From the NCBI GenBank assembly GCA_002349055.1, contig DECD01000004.1, positions 9,014 through 35,281 of the forward strand: DNA of 26,268 nucleotides. The letters are read 5' to 3'. The stretch is from Bacteroidales bacterium UBA2939 (lineage in GTDB: Bacteria > Bacteroidota > Bacteroidia > Bacteroidales > P3). The notes under the pieces are model-generated. The model searched no databases and was not told the origin of the DNA. It worked only from the letters and a program-made list of their open reading frames with translations. This document shows, one piece after another, positions 8,468-16,128 of this stretch. Position numbers and translations under genes: made by a program. The number at the start of each line of letters is the position of its first letter. The first letter of the stretch is position 1.

Positions 8468-8493
8468 TTTTTCTCCATATCGGGAAAAAGCAG

Positions 8494-8503
8494 TATCTTT
8501 GCA
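8494..8503 (+). promoter_or_regulatory. Promoter -7 box for reverse rubrerythrin-lpxK
   Basis: An exact TATCTTTGCA box lies 44 bp upstream of the rubrerythrin start. No exact TTTG is found at -33; a TTTTC lies near the expected place. It suggests separate control from glmS and the peptidase gene. Confidence 0.7.
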
Positions 8504-8547
8504 GTCGAAAACAAACCCAATATTAATCCTAAAAAACAAAGACAATT

Positions 8548-9090
8548 ATGAGCAAAAAGTTTATCTGCCCCGTGTGCGGCTATGTTTATGAAGGCGACGT
8601 GATGCCCGAGAAATGCCCCATCTGCGGCAAACCCATGCAGGAAGTGAAAGAAGACATCAAGACCTGGGCAGCCGAGCATATCGTCGGCGTAGCCAAGGAC
8701 GCTCCCGAAGATATCAAGATGGACCTCCGCGCCAATTTCGAAGGCGAATGCAAGGAGGTGGGCATGTACCTGGCCATGGCCCGTGTGGCTCACCGCGAGG
8801 GTTATCCCGAGGTGGGTCTCTACTGGGAGAAAGCCGCCTTTGAGGAGGCCGAGCATGCCGCCAAGTTCGCCGAACTGCTGGGCGAGGTGCTGACCGACAG
8901 CACTGCCGAGAACCTGAAGATGCGCGTCGATGCCGAATACGGTGCCACAGCCGGCAAGACCGACCTCGCCAAGCGCGCCAAAGCCCTCAACCTCGACGCC
9001 ATCCACGACACCGTCCACGAGATGGCCCGCGACGAGGCCCGCCACGGCAAAGCCCTCGAAGGTCTCTACAACCGTTATTTTAAGAAATAA
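8548..9090 (+). CDS. Reverse rubrerythrin (N-terminal rubredoxin, C-terminal diiron domain)
   Basis: A 180-residue peroxide/oxygen-scavenging protein. The rubredoxin-type Fe(Cys)4 site is at the N-terminus (C7-x2-C10 and C23-x2-C26), followed by a ferritin-like four-helix domain with ExxH motifs E100-x2-H103 and E163-x2-H166 plus acidic residues at 65, 67 and 70. Classical rubrerythrin has the opposite order, so this is the reverse type. In clostridia, reverse rubrerythrins act as NADH-dependent peroxidases with partner reductases; transfer of that role here is inference. It has its own TATCTTTGCA promoter and is followed by lpxK after only 2 bp, so the two are surely co-transcribed. Confidence 0.93.
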   Translation: MSKKFICPVCGYVYEGDVMPEKCPICGKPMQEVKEDIKTWAAEHIVGVAKDAPEDIKMDLRANFEGECKEVGMYLAMARVAHREGYPEVGLYWEKAAFEEAEHAAKFAELLGEVLTDSTAENLKMRVDAEYGATAGKTDLAKRAKALNLDAIHDTVHEMARDEARHGKALEGLYNRYFKK

Positions 9091-9092
9091 GT

Positions 9093-10178
9093 ATGTCCTT
9101 TCGCAAGAACATCTCCTACGCACTCTTCCCGCTGACCATGTGGTACGCGGTGGGGGTGCGTTTCCGCAATATGTTTTATGCGCTAGGCTTCAAAAAACAG
9201 GAGGCTCCCCACATCACCACCATCGGTGTGGGGAACCTTTCCACTGGCGGCACCGGAAAATCGCCGCATGTGGAGTATCTGCTCCGTCTACTCGCTGACA
9301 AATATCCCACAGCCGTACTCAGCCGTGGCTACAAGCGCAAAAGCAAGGGGTATGTCCTTGACGACGGCACCCATAACGTCGACCTCCTCGGCGACGAACC
9401 TGCCATGATAGCCACCAAGTTTCCCCATGTGCAGGTGGCTGTCTGCGAAAAAAGAGTGGAAGGCGTCAACCGTCTGATGACCAAGTCCGACGACCGACCG
9501 ACTCCCAAGGTCATAGTTCTCGACGATGTGTTCCAGCACCGCGCCATCAAGCCCAGCATCAACATCATGCTGACGGATTACAACCATCTCTATTTCAACG
9601 ACCACATCCTCCCCTACGGCGACCTGCGCGAGTTCAAAAACGCCCGCTTCCGTGCCAACATCGTCATCGTCACCAAATGCCCCACTGTGCTCAACCCCGT
9701 GGAGAAGCATAACATCATCCAGGACCTTCACCTACAGAACTACCAGAAAGTCTTCTTCTCCTATTTCAAGTATGGCGAGCTGAAGACCCTCGACGGTAAG
9801 CCAGCCCACTTCGATTTAAGCCACGTGGATCAGGTGCTGGCCATCACGGGCATCGCCCACCCCGAACCCATGCTCGGCGAATTGAGAAGCAAGACCACGG
9901 TGAAACACCTGGCGTTCGCCGACCACCATGACTTCACCCCACGTGACATCGCCCACATCCGTGACGCTTTCGCCGCCCTGCCGGGCACAAACAAAGTCAT
10001 CATCACCACCGAGAAAGATGCCATCCGTCTGTATGGCAAAACCGAGGAGCTACCCGTCTATGCGCTCCCCATCGAGGTGGCCTTCCACAAAGAAAACGAC
10101 AAAGACTTCGACCATCTCATCGAGTCCTCCGTCCACGAGAACATCTCCTTCCTCGACAAACTCAGTATCTGGAACTAA
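9093..10178 (+). CDS. lpxK: Tetraacyldisaccharide 4'-kinase (lipid A)
   Basis: LpxK phosphorylates the 4' position of tetraacyl-disaccharide-1-phosphate to give lipid IVA at the inner membrane. The 361-residue protein has a hydrophobic N-terminal segment (about 9-30) for membrane association, then the family-specific Walker A region VGNLSTGGTGKSPH (46-59) and the conserved LDDVFQHR stretch. The length fits the family. It follows the reverse rubrerythrin stop by 2 bp and ends exactly where the minus-strand octapeptide-repeat gene ends, with no bases and no visible terminator between the two stop codons. Confidence 0.93.
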   Translation: MSFRKNISYALFPLTMWYAVGVRFRNMFYALGFKKQEAPHITTIGVGNLSTGGTGKSPHVEYLLRLLADKYPTAVLSRGYKRKSKGYVLDDGTHNVDLLGDEPAMIATKFPHVQVAVCEKRVEGVNRLMTKSDDRPTPKVIVLDDVFQHRAIKPSINIMLTDYNHLYFNDHILPYGDLREFKNARFRANIVIVTKCPTVLNPVEKHNIIQDLHLQNYQKVFFSYFKYGELKTLDGKPAHFDLSHVDQVLAITGIAHPEPMLGELRSKTTVKHLAFADHHDFTPRDIAHIRDAFAALPGTNKVIITTEKDAIRLYGKTEELPVYALPIEVAFHKENDKDFDHLIESSVHENISFLDKLSIWN

Positions 10179-11207
10179 TTATTTCTTGATATAGGATAGG
10201 AAGTCCAAATCAATGCTTAACGACACGAAGGGCTTCACCAGCCAGGCTGAAGCCGTTACGTCGTCGATGCTGAGGCTGTTGCCGATGATGTCGCCGTTGG
10301 CATAGCCGTCTTTCAGCACCTGGTATTCAGCAATGTTGCAACCCAAGGAAAGGTAGAAGAAGTCGACGAAGCGGAAGCTGAATCCGACATAGAAGTTCTT
10401 GAAGAAGTTGCTACCTCCAAAGCCCACATAGAAGCCGAGGTCGTAAGCGAAATCCTGGTCGAAACGTCTTATCTGCCGACCAATACTGTCGTTGCCGAGG
10501 GTATGGCTCCTATTGAAATATTTCGTCATGTCCCACAGCATCACCGAGGCACCAGTGACATAGTCGAACTCCACATCGCCGGCATTGCGGTTGCTGATAT
10601 AGCGGTCGTAGGTGCCCGTGGTCTCACCCGCCTTGAGGCGTATCTCCCAAACAGGCGTGCGGTAGAAGCGCATGGCCACACCCTGGATGGGTCGCACCTT
10701 CTTCTTGCGGTTGGTGGCCTCGGCCACACGTGCCTCGGCGGCTTTGGCACGCTCCTCGAGGTATTTGTTGGCCTCCTCCTTGCGCACGTTCTCAATCTCA
10801 GCAATGCGGACAATGGCGCGCAACGAGTCTACCATACGGATATAATAGTTGCGCTCGGCTTCGAGTTTTTCCTTGTCCACGCCGTTGGAAGAGAGAATTT
10901 CGCGATAGAACACCTCCTTCTCCTGCAACGCCTTGAGAGCCGCCGTGTCGGCCTCGCGGCGTACAACGGTGTCAGTATGATAGATATGCAAGGTGTCGGT
11001 GCGATAGAGACGGAGCGTGTCAGTATGGTAAAGGTGGAGGGTGTCCGTATGGTGTATGAAGACTGTGTCGGGAGCGGGCATTGCGACAACAGATGAAGTC
11101 ACTTCCGGCTCCTGCCATTCACCAACACCCACCTCTGTAACGGTGTCAATTACCTGAGCGGCAAGACTCAGAGGCAACAAAAAGACTATCAGAAGTAACC
11201 GTTTCAT
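10179..11207 (-). CDS. Predicted envelope protein with octapeptide repeats, coiled coil and C-terminal beta-rich domain
   Basis: I do not recognise a named family. The 342-residue product has a signal peptide (1 to about 17, LSLAAQ), then four in-phase octapeptides from residue 47: DTVFIHHT, DTLHLYHT, DTLRLYRT, DTLHIYHT, with a degenerate fifth (79-86). A charged heptad-like helical region (about 88-165) looks like a coiled coil. The last 170 residues alternate aromatic and polar residues (YVGFGGSNFF, FYVGFSFRFVDFFYLSLG) like outer-membrane beta strands. The likely location is the outer membrane with a periplasmic stalk; function is unknown. The ATG at 11207 overlaps the hisS stop as ATGA, so translation is probably coupled. 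A longer in-frame upstream opening reads through hisS in another frame and is rejected. Confidence 0.75.
   Translation of the reverse strand: MKRLLLIVFLLPLSLAAQVIDTVTEVGVGEWQEPEVTSSVVAMPAPDTVFIHHTDTLHLYHTDTLRLYRTDTLHIYHTDTVVRREADTAALKALQEKEVFYREILSSNGVDKEKLEAERNYYIRMVDSLRAIVRIAEIENVRKEEANKYLEERAKAAEARVAEATNRKKKVRPIQGVAMRFYRTPVWEIRLKAGETTGTYDRYISNRNAGDVEFDYVTGASVMLWDMTKYFNRSHTLGNDSIGRQIRRFDQDFAYDLGFYVGFGGSNFFKNFYVGFSFRFVDFFYLSLGCNIAEYQVLKDGYANGDIIGNSLSIDDVTASAWLVKPFVSLSIDLDFLSYIKK
10950..11069 (-). repeat. 24-bp in-frame repeats encoding DT(L/V)x(L/I)YHT octapeptides
   Basis: Four 24-bp units (10974-11069) encode the octapeptides at residues 47-78 of the envelope protein; a fifth diverged unit runs to 10950. 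The DNA copies differ at several bases, so the array is not freshly amplified. Confidence 0.85.
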
Positions 11208-12556
11208 TGTAAGCAGGCAACCATTTCGTCCACCGTCATGGTGGTCTGTGTACCGTCGGTCATGTTCTTGAGGGTGACGGTGCCGTTCTGCAATTCGCTT
11301 TCGCCAATGAAAGCCACGAAGGGGATGCCCTTGCGGTTGGCGTAATCCATCTGCTTCTTCATCTTGGCAGCCTCGGGATAGACCAGTGTGGCAATACCCT
11401 CGGCGCGGAGTCGCGCGGCAGCTTTGATGCATGAGACCTGCTCGGCAGGGCCGAAGTTGATGAAGAGCACCTTGGCGGCTTGTGCCAGATTGGCCGGGAA
11501 GGCGTCGAGCTCGGTGAGCACGTCGTAGATGCGGTCGGCACCGAACGAGATGCCCACGCCACTCACGTCGGGCATGCCGAAGATGCCGGTGAGATTGTCG
11601 TAACGACCACCGCCACAGATACTTCCAATCTGCACATCCTTGGCTTTGACCTCGAAAATGGCACCCGTGTAGTAGTTGAGACCGCGGGCGAGGGTGAGGT
11701 CGAGTTCGATGTCGCAATGCATTTGCGACGTACGAGTAAGGTCGAACAGCTCCTTCAGTTCTCCGGCTCCCTTGCGACCAATCTCGACATTGGCGAACAT
11801 CGCCTCGAGGGCGGCAATCTTCTCTTCGGCGGTGCCGCTGAGAGAGAAGACGGGGTCGAGGGCTTTGATTTGCGCCTCGCCAAGGCCGCGCTCGGCCAGC
11901 TCGGCACGCACGTTGTCGAGACCTATCTTGTCCAGCTTGTCGATGGCCACGGTGATGTCCACCAGCTTGTCGGGAGCACCAATCATGTCGGCGATGCCGG
12001 CCAGCACCTTGCGATTGTTGATTTTCACCACCACATTGATTCCCAGCTTCGAGAACACCATATCAATCATCTGGACCAGTTCCAATTCGTTGAGCTGCGA
12101 GGTGGAGCCAATCATGTCGGCATCGCACTGATAAAACTCTCTGTATCTGCCTTTTTGCGGACGGTCGGCGCGCCACACGGGCTGCAACTGGTAGCGGCGG
12201 AAGGGGAAGGTTATCTGGTCGCGGTGCTGGACGACAAAACGGGCGAAAGGCACCGTGAGGTCGTAGCGCAGGCCACGGTCGCAGATTTGCGGCGCCACCT
12301 TATGGTAATCCTGCTGGAAATCAACATTCTCCATAAAGTTGCCCGAGTTGAGCACCTTGAAGAGCAGCTTATCGCCTTCTTCGCCATACTTGCCCATCAG
12401 CGTCGAAAGGTTCTCGAGCGAAGGGGTTTCGATGGGTTCGAATGCGAAAGCACGGAACACCGTACGGATGGTGTCGAAAATATAATTGCGGCGAGCCATC
12501 TCCAGCGGGAGAAAGTCGCGTGTACCCTTGGGAATTGAGCATTTAACAGTGGCCAT
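11204..12556 (-). CDS. hisS: Histidyl-tRNA synthetase
   Basis: A class II aminoacyl-tRNA synthetase charging tRNA-His in the cytoplasm. Visible motifs are RYDLTVPFARFV and RPQKGRYREFYQCDAD in the catalytic core, then the histidine-specific ARGLNYYTGAIFEV and GGGRYD. The C-terminal anticodon-binding domain (about the last 95 residues) begins near AKVLFINFG. I use the start MATVKCSIPKG at 12556, giving 450 residues. An in-frame ATG 13 codons upstream lies before the promoter-proximal leader and adds a non-conserved MLYSYFC segment, so it is less likely. The promoter is 12574-12606. The stop overlaps the next gene's start as ATGA. Confidence 0.97.
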   Translation of the reverse strand: MATVKCSIPKGTRDFLPLEMARRNYIFDTIRTVFRAFAFEPIETPSLENLSTLMGKYGEEGDKLLFKVLNSGNFMENVDFQQDYHKVAPQICDRGLRYDLTVPFARFVVQHRDQITFPFRRYQLQPVWRADRPQKGRYREFYQCDADMIGSTSQLNELELVQMIDMVFSKLGINVVVKINNRKVLAGIADMIGAPDKLVDITVAIDKLDKIGLDNVRAELAERGLGEAQIKALDPVFSLSGTAEEKIAALEAMFANVEIGRKGAGELKELFDLTRTSQMHCDIELDLTLARGLNYYTGAIFEVKAKDVQIGSICGGGRYDNLTGIFGMPDVSGVGISFGADRIYDVLTELDAFPANLAQAAKVLFINFGPAEQVSCIKAAARLRAEGIATLVYPEAAKMKKQMDYANRKGIPFVAFIGESELQNGTVTLKNMTDGTQTTMTVDEMVACLQ

Positions 12557-12573
12557 AGCATTAAATTTTAAAC

Positions 12574-12606
12574 TGCAAAAATACGAATAAAGCATGAACT
12601 GACAAA
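12574..12606 (-). promoter_or_regulatory. hisS promoter
   Basis: On the minus strand TTTG (12603-12606) and TATTTTTGCA (12574-12583) are separated by exactly 19 bp, a full match to the Bacteroidota -33/-7 pair. The leader before the chosen hisS ATG is about 10 nt from the expected transcription start, which supports the 12556 start over 12595. Confidence 0.8.
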
Positions 12607-12641
12607 ATTTATTTTTGATGCGTCAAATCGAGGGTCAGAAA

Positions 12642-12837
12642 CGGATGCTTTTAACTAAAATTAACAACCATACCAACTACCTGTCAACCAGGTATCAACA
12701 CCTACGATGGTAGGAGTTGGTAGGGAGTTGATAGGGCGTTGGTAGGGGGTTGGTAGGGTGATTGTACCAGGTGGGTGGCTATGGGGTAGCTGGAAGGTGG
12801 CTGGAGGGTGGATAGCGGGTGGATAGCGGATGCTTTT
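12642..12837. repeat. Dyad-organised 11-bp repeat element flanked by an 11-bp direct repeat
   Basis: To the left of a small hairpin (CCTAC-GATG-GTAGG, 12701-12714) are three 11-bp units in inverted orientation, ending in AAC: ACCATACCAAC (12667), TACCTGTCAAC (12678), CAGGTATCAAC (12689). To the right are direct units GTTGGTAGGGA, GTTGATAGGGC, GTTGGTAGGGG, GTTGGTAGGGT from 12716, one degenerate unit, a 4-bp phase slip, then five diverged 11-mers (12775-12829) ending in two identical GTGGATAGCGG. CGGATGCTTTT occurs on both sides (12642-12652 and 12827-12837). A perfect hairpin TACCTG-TCAAC-CAGGTA lies at 12678-12694. Confidence 0.85.
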
Positions 12838-12864
12838 CATTTTTATGCATTGCAAATTTTTTCG

Positions 12865-12874
12865 TATTTTTGCA
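12865..12874 (+). promoter_or_regulatory. Promoter -7 box of the C25 protease operon
   Basis: TATTTTTGCA fits TAnnTTTG. The expected -33 place carries only TTTT. The box lies downstream of the first in-frame ATG codons of the open frame, so the true protease start must be the ATG at 12896. Confidence 0.7.
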
Positions 12875-12895
12875 TCGGAAAGAACAATTGTAAAA

Positions 12896-15800
12896 ATGCG
12901 CATCAAACGCCATATCATGTTGTTGGTGTGCCTGTTGGCATGTACGGTGGGTTTTGCCCAGGAGGCAAAAACGTCGCTATTGCGTGTCGAGGAGGTGGGC
13001 GAAGGGAGGCTGAATGTGCATTTCGAGATGCACGGTGTGCAGGTGACCCTGACAGGCTGGAACTTCAGTGTGATGGAATGTCAGGGCATGAGCCTCGGCA
13101 ACGGTCTGGTAGGGGCGCCCAACCTGCCTACCGCCAGCACGTTGGTACGCCTGCCGGCGGGCAGTAGGCTCATGGTGGGACGTGTGGAAAGCGACAGCGT
13201 GGAGGCCGAGGATTTCGTTCCCGAAGGATTCCCGATTGCGCCAGTTACCAGGGCGTGGTCGAAAACGCATGGGTGGCCCGGCTATGAACCCGATGAAAAA
13301 ATCTATGCAACAGACGAATACCACCGCGGTGGCGACCTCGTGGAGGTGGAACACCTCGGCCGCATGGGAGGCGAGGAGGTCTACCGGCTGACGGTGAGAC
13401 CTGTGGCGTATAACCCAGTGCAGAGGAACGTGATAGGTTGGGAAAGAGTGGATTGCGAATTGATTGTGGAGGGAGATGCCCCCTACCCCACTCTATGGGA
13501 TGACAAGGTGTTGCTGATAGTCTCACGTCTGGAGTTTGAGGCTGGTTTGCAGCCATTTGTGCAGTGGAAAAAACAGGAAGGATGCCGAGTGGAGGAACTT
13601 TATGTGGAGACCCACAAAAGGGACAGCATCAAAGAGACGATGCGGCCTTATTTCCTGAATGACAGCCCGTTGCAACCTTCGCCCAACTATATATTGTTGG
13701 TGGGCGACGTGGCACAGATTCAGTCGTTTATCGGTGAGACGAGGCTGGAGGACAATAATCACATCACCGACCTCTACTATGCCGACTTTTCGGGCGACTA
13801 CTTGCCCGAAGCCATGCTGGGACGTTGGCCGGTGAACGACACCGACGAGTTGCGCGTCGTAGTGGAGAAAACGCTTCGTTATGAGCAGTTTAAAGACATG
13901 GACACCACACAGCTGAAGCGCATGCTGCTGGTGGCCGGCGAGGAGAATTCGGGTCAAGCCCCCTTGACCACCAACGGACAGGTGAACTATGTGAGCCGCG
14001 AGGTGAAACTGGCCCACGCGGAGATGGACACCCTCTGCTATCACAATCCGCAGTCGGGCAGTCAGATAGACCCCATTGTAACCGACATCGGCCTTGGTGC
14101 CAGCCTGTTGAACTACACGGCTCACGGCACCGTGGGCGGCTGGTCGTCGCCGTCACTGAGCATCGGGCGTGTGGCAGCAGCCGGGGGAACACAACCCATG
14201 GTGTATGTGAACAACTGCTGCCTGACAAACTCCTTCGGCGGCACCTGCTTCGGCGAGCAGCTGCTGCGACTGCCGGTGAGCGGAGCCGTGGGAGTGATAG
14301 GGGCCACCAACTCAACACTTTGGTACGAAGACTACTACTGGGCCGTGGGGCCGAAATGGCCTGTAACACTGGATGCCGCCTACGACAGCGCGGCACGCGG
14401 CGCCTTCGACGCCTTGGTGGGCAGACGGCCCACCATAGCCACACTGGGAGAGTTGCTGACGGCTGGCAACCTGTCGGTTACGGCCTTTGGCACGGGATAT
14501 GCCAAATTCTACTGGGAAATCTACTGCTTGCTGGGCGACCCCACGCTGAAGCCGTGGATTGGCGTGCCGCAAACGATTGATCTACAACCCACCTACGGCT
14601 TGTACAATGGCCAAAGCACGGTGTATGTCGACGGCACGGTGGGTGCCACGGTGAGCGTGATGCAAGGCGGCGAGGTGTTGGGACACACCGTGATTGGCCA
14701 TACTGGTCAGGCCGAAATCAACCTCAGCCGCACACTCGACAGCCTGCCGGTTGTCCTCACCGCCACAGGCACTGGTCTTTGGCCTCGGATGGACACCCTC
14801 AGCGTCGACACCACGTTGGAATATGGCGTGGCACTGCGCGATGTGATGGCGAGCGACAGCACGGTGACTTGCACTGTGGAGAATGTCGGCCACCAGCGCA
14901 TCGACAGCCTGGGAGTGGCACTCAGCCAGACCATCACCTGCGGGCTGCCCGGGGCCTCGATTGAAGACCACGAGGTAATTATCGACTCATTGCTACCACA
15001 CGGCCAGGCAACGGTGACGCTACCGGTACGGATTGTTGAACTTGGACAGCTGCCGCTGTGGCAGGTTACGCTCATTGCGTGGAGCGACAGCGTGGAATGT
15101 TTCCTGGATATCATGCACGGCATTCCGGTCGACTACCCCACCCTCAGCTTGAAGCTGCTGGATGCCAACGGGCGCGAAATGCGGCGTGTGCTGCCAGGGC
15201 ACAGCTACCGGCTGGAGGCCATGGTGAACGGCGTTGCCGATTCGCTGAGACTCAGTGCCGAAACGCTGCCCTTTGGGCAATGGAGCGATACCGCCCATGC
15301 ATTGAACTTCACCACCACAGACAGCATCTGTGCTCTTTCGATTGAGAGCGAACTATATATGGATCAGTGGGTCGGCAGGCAGCACTACTGGCTGGAGCCG
15401 GGCGACCGTATCGACGGCTTCGAACAGGGGTTCGACGGCCATCCATGGCAGAACAACGGACGCGTGAAATGGGAGATAGACAGCACCGAGAGCCACTCGG
15501 GAAGATTCAGCGCCCGCTCGGGAGCCATCGACCACGGCCAGCAGACAAAGATTTGCCTCGAGGTGGAGATGGTGCTGCGCGACACCATAGGCTACTGGGT
15601 GAAAACCTCGACGGAGACCCCGGGCGACAAGCTGGTGTTCTCGGTCGACGGACGCGACTTCACCCCCGAAGCCTGGGGCATGGGCGACTGGCGCCGCCGC
15701 ATCCATGTGCTCGATGCCGGAAAACACACCCTCTGCTGGCGATACGCCAAGGACGCCTCGGGCAGCCAGGGCAGCGACTGTGTGTGGATTGACGACATAC

Positions 15801-16123
15801 AGGTGCCGCTGTCGCTGTGGGACAGCGCCTATGCGTGGAATTGCGTCACCCCCACCGTCGGCATTGAAGACCTTCATAGCAACTCACATCTCTCTCTTAC
15901 CATTTACCCCAACCCGACGATGGGCGAGGTGTGGATGGAAGGATTGCCGGGAACGGCGGTGAGCGTCACCGATGCCATGGGGCGGACAGTGGCCACCTTC
16001 ACGCTGGACAGCGAAGCGTCCCATTGTTGGAACGCCTCGGCACTACCGGCAGGCATATATTTCGCCACCAGCATCCTCAGAGGGCAGAAAAACACACAAA
16101 AAATAGTACTTATTAAGCCATAA
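12896..16123 (+). CDS. Gingipain-type C25 cysteine endopeptidase with T9SS sorting domain
   Basis: A 1075-residue exported protease. A signal peptide (1 to about 22, ending VGFAQ) is followed by a propeptide-like beta-rich region, then the C25 caspase-like catalytic domain (about 200-560). Catalytic His410 sits in NYTAHGTVGGW and Cys442 in VNNCCLTNSF, and the family block GAVGVIGATNSTLWYEDYYW follows. Beta-sandwich modules come next, including a MAM/jelly-roll-like region (839 to about 985). The C-terminal about 75 residues (from TIYPNPTMGEVW, 1002) form a type A T9SS sorting domain, so the protein should cross the outer membrane by the type IX system and be anchored at the surface or released. 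I chose 12896 because the -7 box at 12865-12874 excludes the ATG at 12830. It differs from sortase PorU in the residues around Cys. Confidence 0.92.
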   Translation: MRIKRHIMLLVCLLACTVGFAQEAKTSLLRVEEVGEGRLNVHFEMHGVQVTLTGWNFSVMECQGMSLGNGLVGAPNLPTASTLVRLPAGSRLMVGRVESDSVEAEDFVPEGFPIAPVTRAWSKTHGWPGYEPDEKIYATDEYHRGGDLVEVEHLGRMGGEEVYRLTVRPVAYNPVQRNVIGWERVDCELIVEGDAPYPTLWDDKVLLIVSRLEFEAGLQPFVQWKKQEGCRVEELYVETHKRDSIKETMRPYFLNDSPLQPSPNYILLVGDVAQIQSFIGETRLEDNNHITDLYYADFSGDYLPEAMLGRWPVNDTDELRVVVEKTLRYEQFKDMDTTQLKRMLLVAGEENSGQAPLTTNGQVNYVSREVKLAHAEMDTLCYHNPQSGSQIDPIVTDIGLGASLLNYTAHGTVGGWSSPSLSIGRVAAAGGTQPMVYVNNCCLTNSFGGTCFGEQLLRLPVSGAVGVIGATNSTLWYEDYYWAVGPKWPVTLDAAYDSAARGAFDALVGRRPTIATLGELLTAGNLSVTAFGTGYAKFYWEIYCLLGDPTLKPWIGVPQTIDLQPTYGLYNGQSTVYVDGTVGATVSVMQGGEVLGHTVIGHTGQAEINLSRTLDSLPVVLTATGTGLWPRMDTLSVDTTLEYGVALRDVMASDSTVTCTVENVGHQRIDSLGVALSQTITCGLPGASIEDHEVIIDSLLPHGQATVTLPVRIVELGQLPLWQVTLIAWSDSVECFLDIMHGIPVDYPTLSLKLLDANGREMRRVLPGHSYRLEAMVNGVADSLRLSAETLPFGQWSDTAHALNFTTTDSICALSIESELYMDQWVGRQHYWLEPGDRIDGFEQGFDGHPWQNNGRVKWEIDSTESHSGRFSARSGAIDHGQQTKICLEVEMVLRDTIGYWVKTSTETPGDKLVFSVDGRDFTPEAWGMGDWRRRIHVLDAGKHTLCWRYAKDASGSQGSDCVWIDDIQVPLSLWDSAYAWNCVTPTVGIEDLHSNSHLSLTIYPNPTMGEVWMEGLPGTAVSVTDAMGRTVATFTLDSEASHCWNASALPAGIYFATSILRGQKNTQKIVLIKP

Positions 16124-16128
16124 CCCCC

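Larger units (their letters stand above)
12557..12895. other. Divergent intergenic region between hisS and the C25 protease gene
   Basis: This 339-bp spacer holds the hisS promoter (12574-12606, minus), an 11-bp-unit repeat element (12653-12829) bracketed by an 11-bp direct repeat, and the protease promoter (12865-12874, plus). Open frames in it, such as a Pro/Thr-rich one on the minus strand, are repeat translations and not genes. Confidence 0.75.

Noticed and set aside
8468..8489. Terminator after the S9B peptidase gene (TTTTTC ... GAAAAA)
   Set aside because: The stem is A/T-rich with a bulge, the T-run precedes rather than follows it, and it overlaps the next promoter region.
10179..11717. 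Extension of the octapeptide gene upstream to 11717
   Set aside because: The added part overlaps hisS out of frame, is Arg/His/Ser-rich, and the signal peptide begins only at 11207.
12830..12895. Upstream in-frame start for the C25 protease
   Set aside because: The -7 box TATTTTTGCA lies inside this stretch, and the signal peptide begins at the ATG at 12896.
12661..12918. An 85-codon Pro/Thr-rich minus-strand frame
   Set aside because: It is mainly a translation of the 11-bp repeat element and runs over the C25 protease promoter.
12896..16123. Identification as the T9SS sortase PorU
   Set aside because: The region around the catalytic Cys (NNCCLTNSF) and the GVIGATNSTLWYEDYYW block match gingipain-like peptidases, and no porV gene follows.
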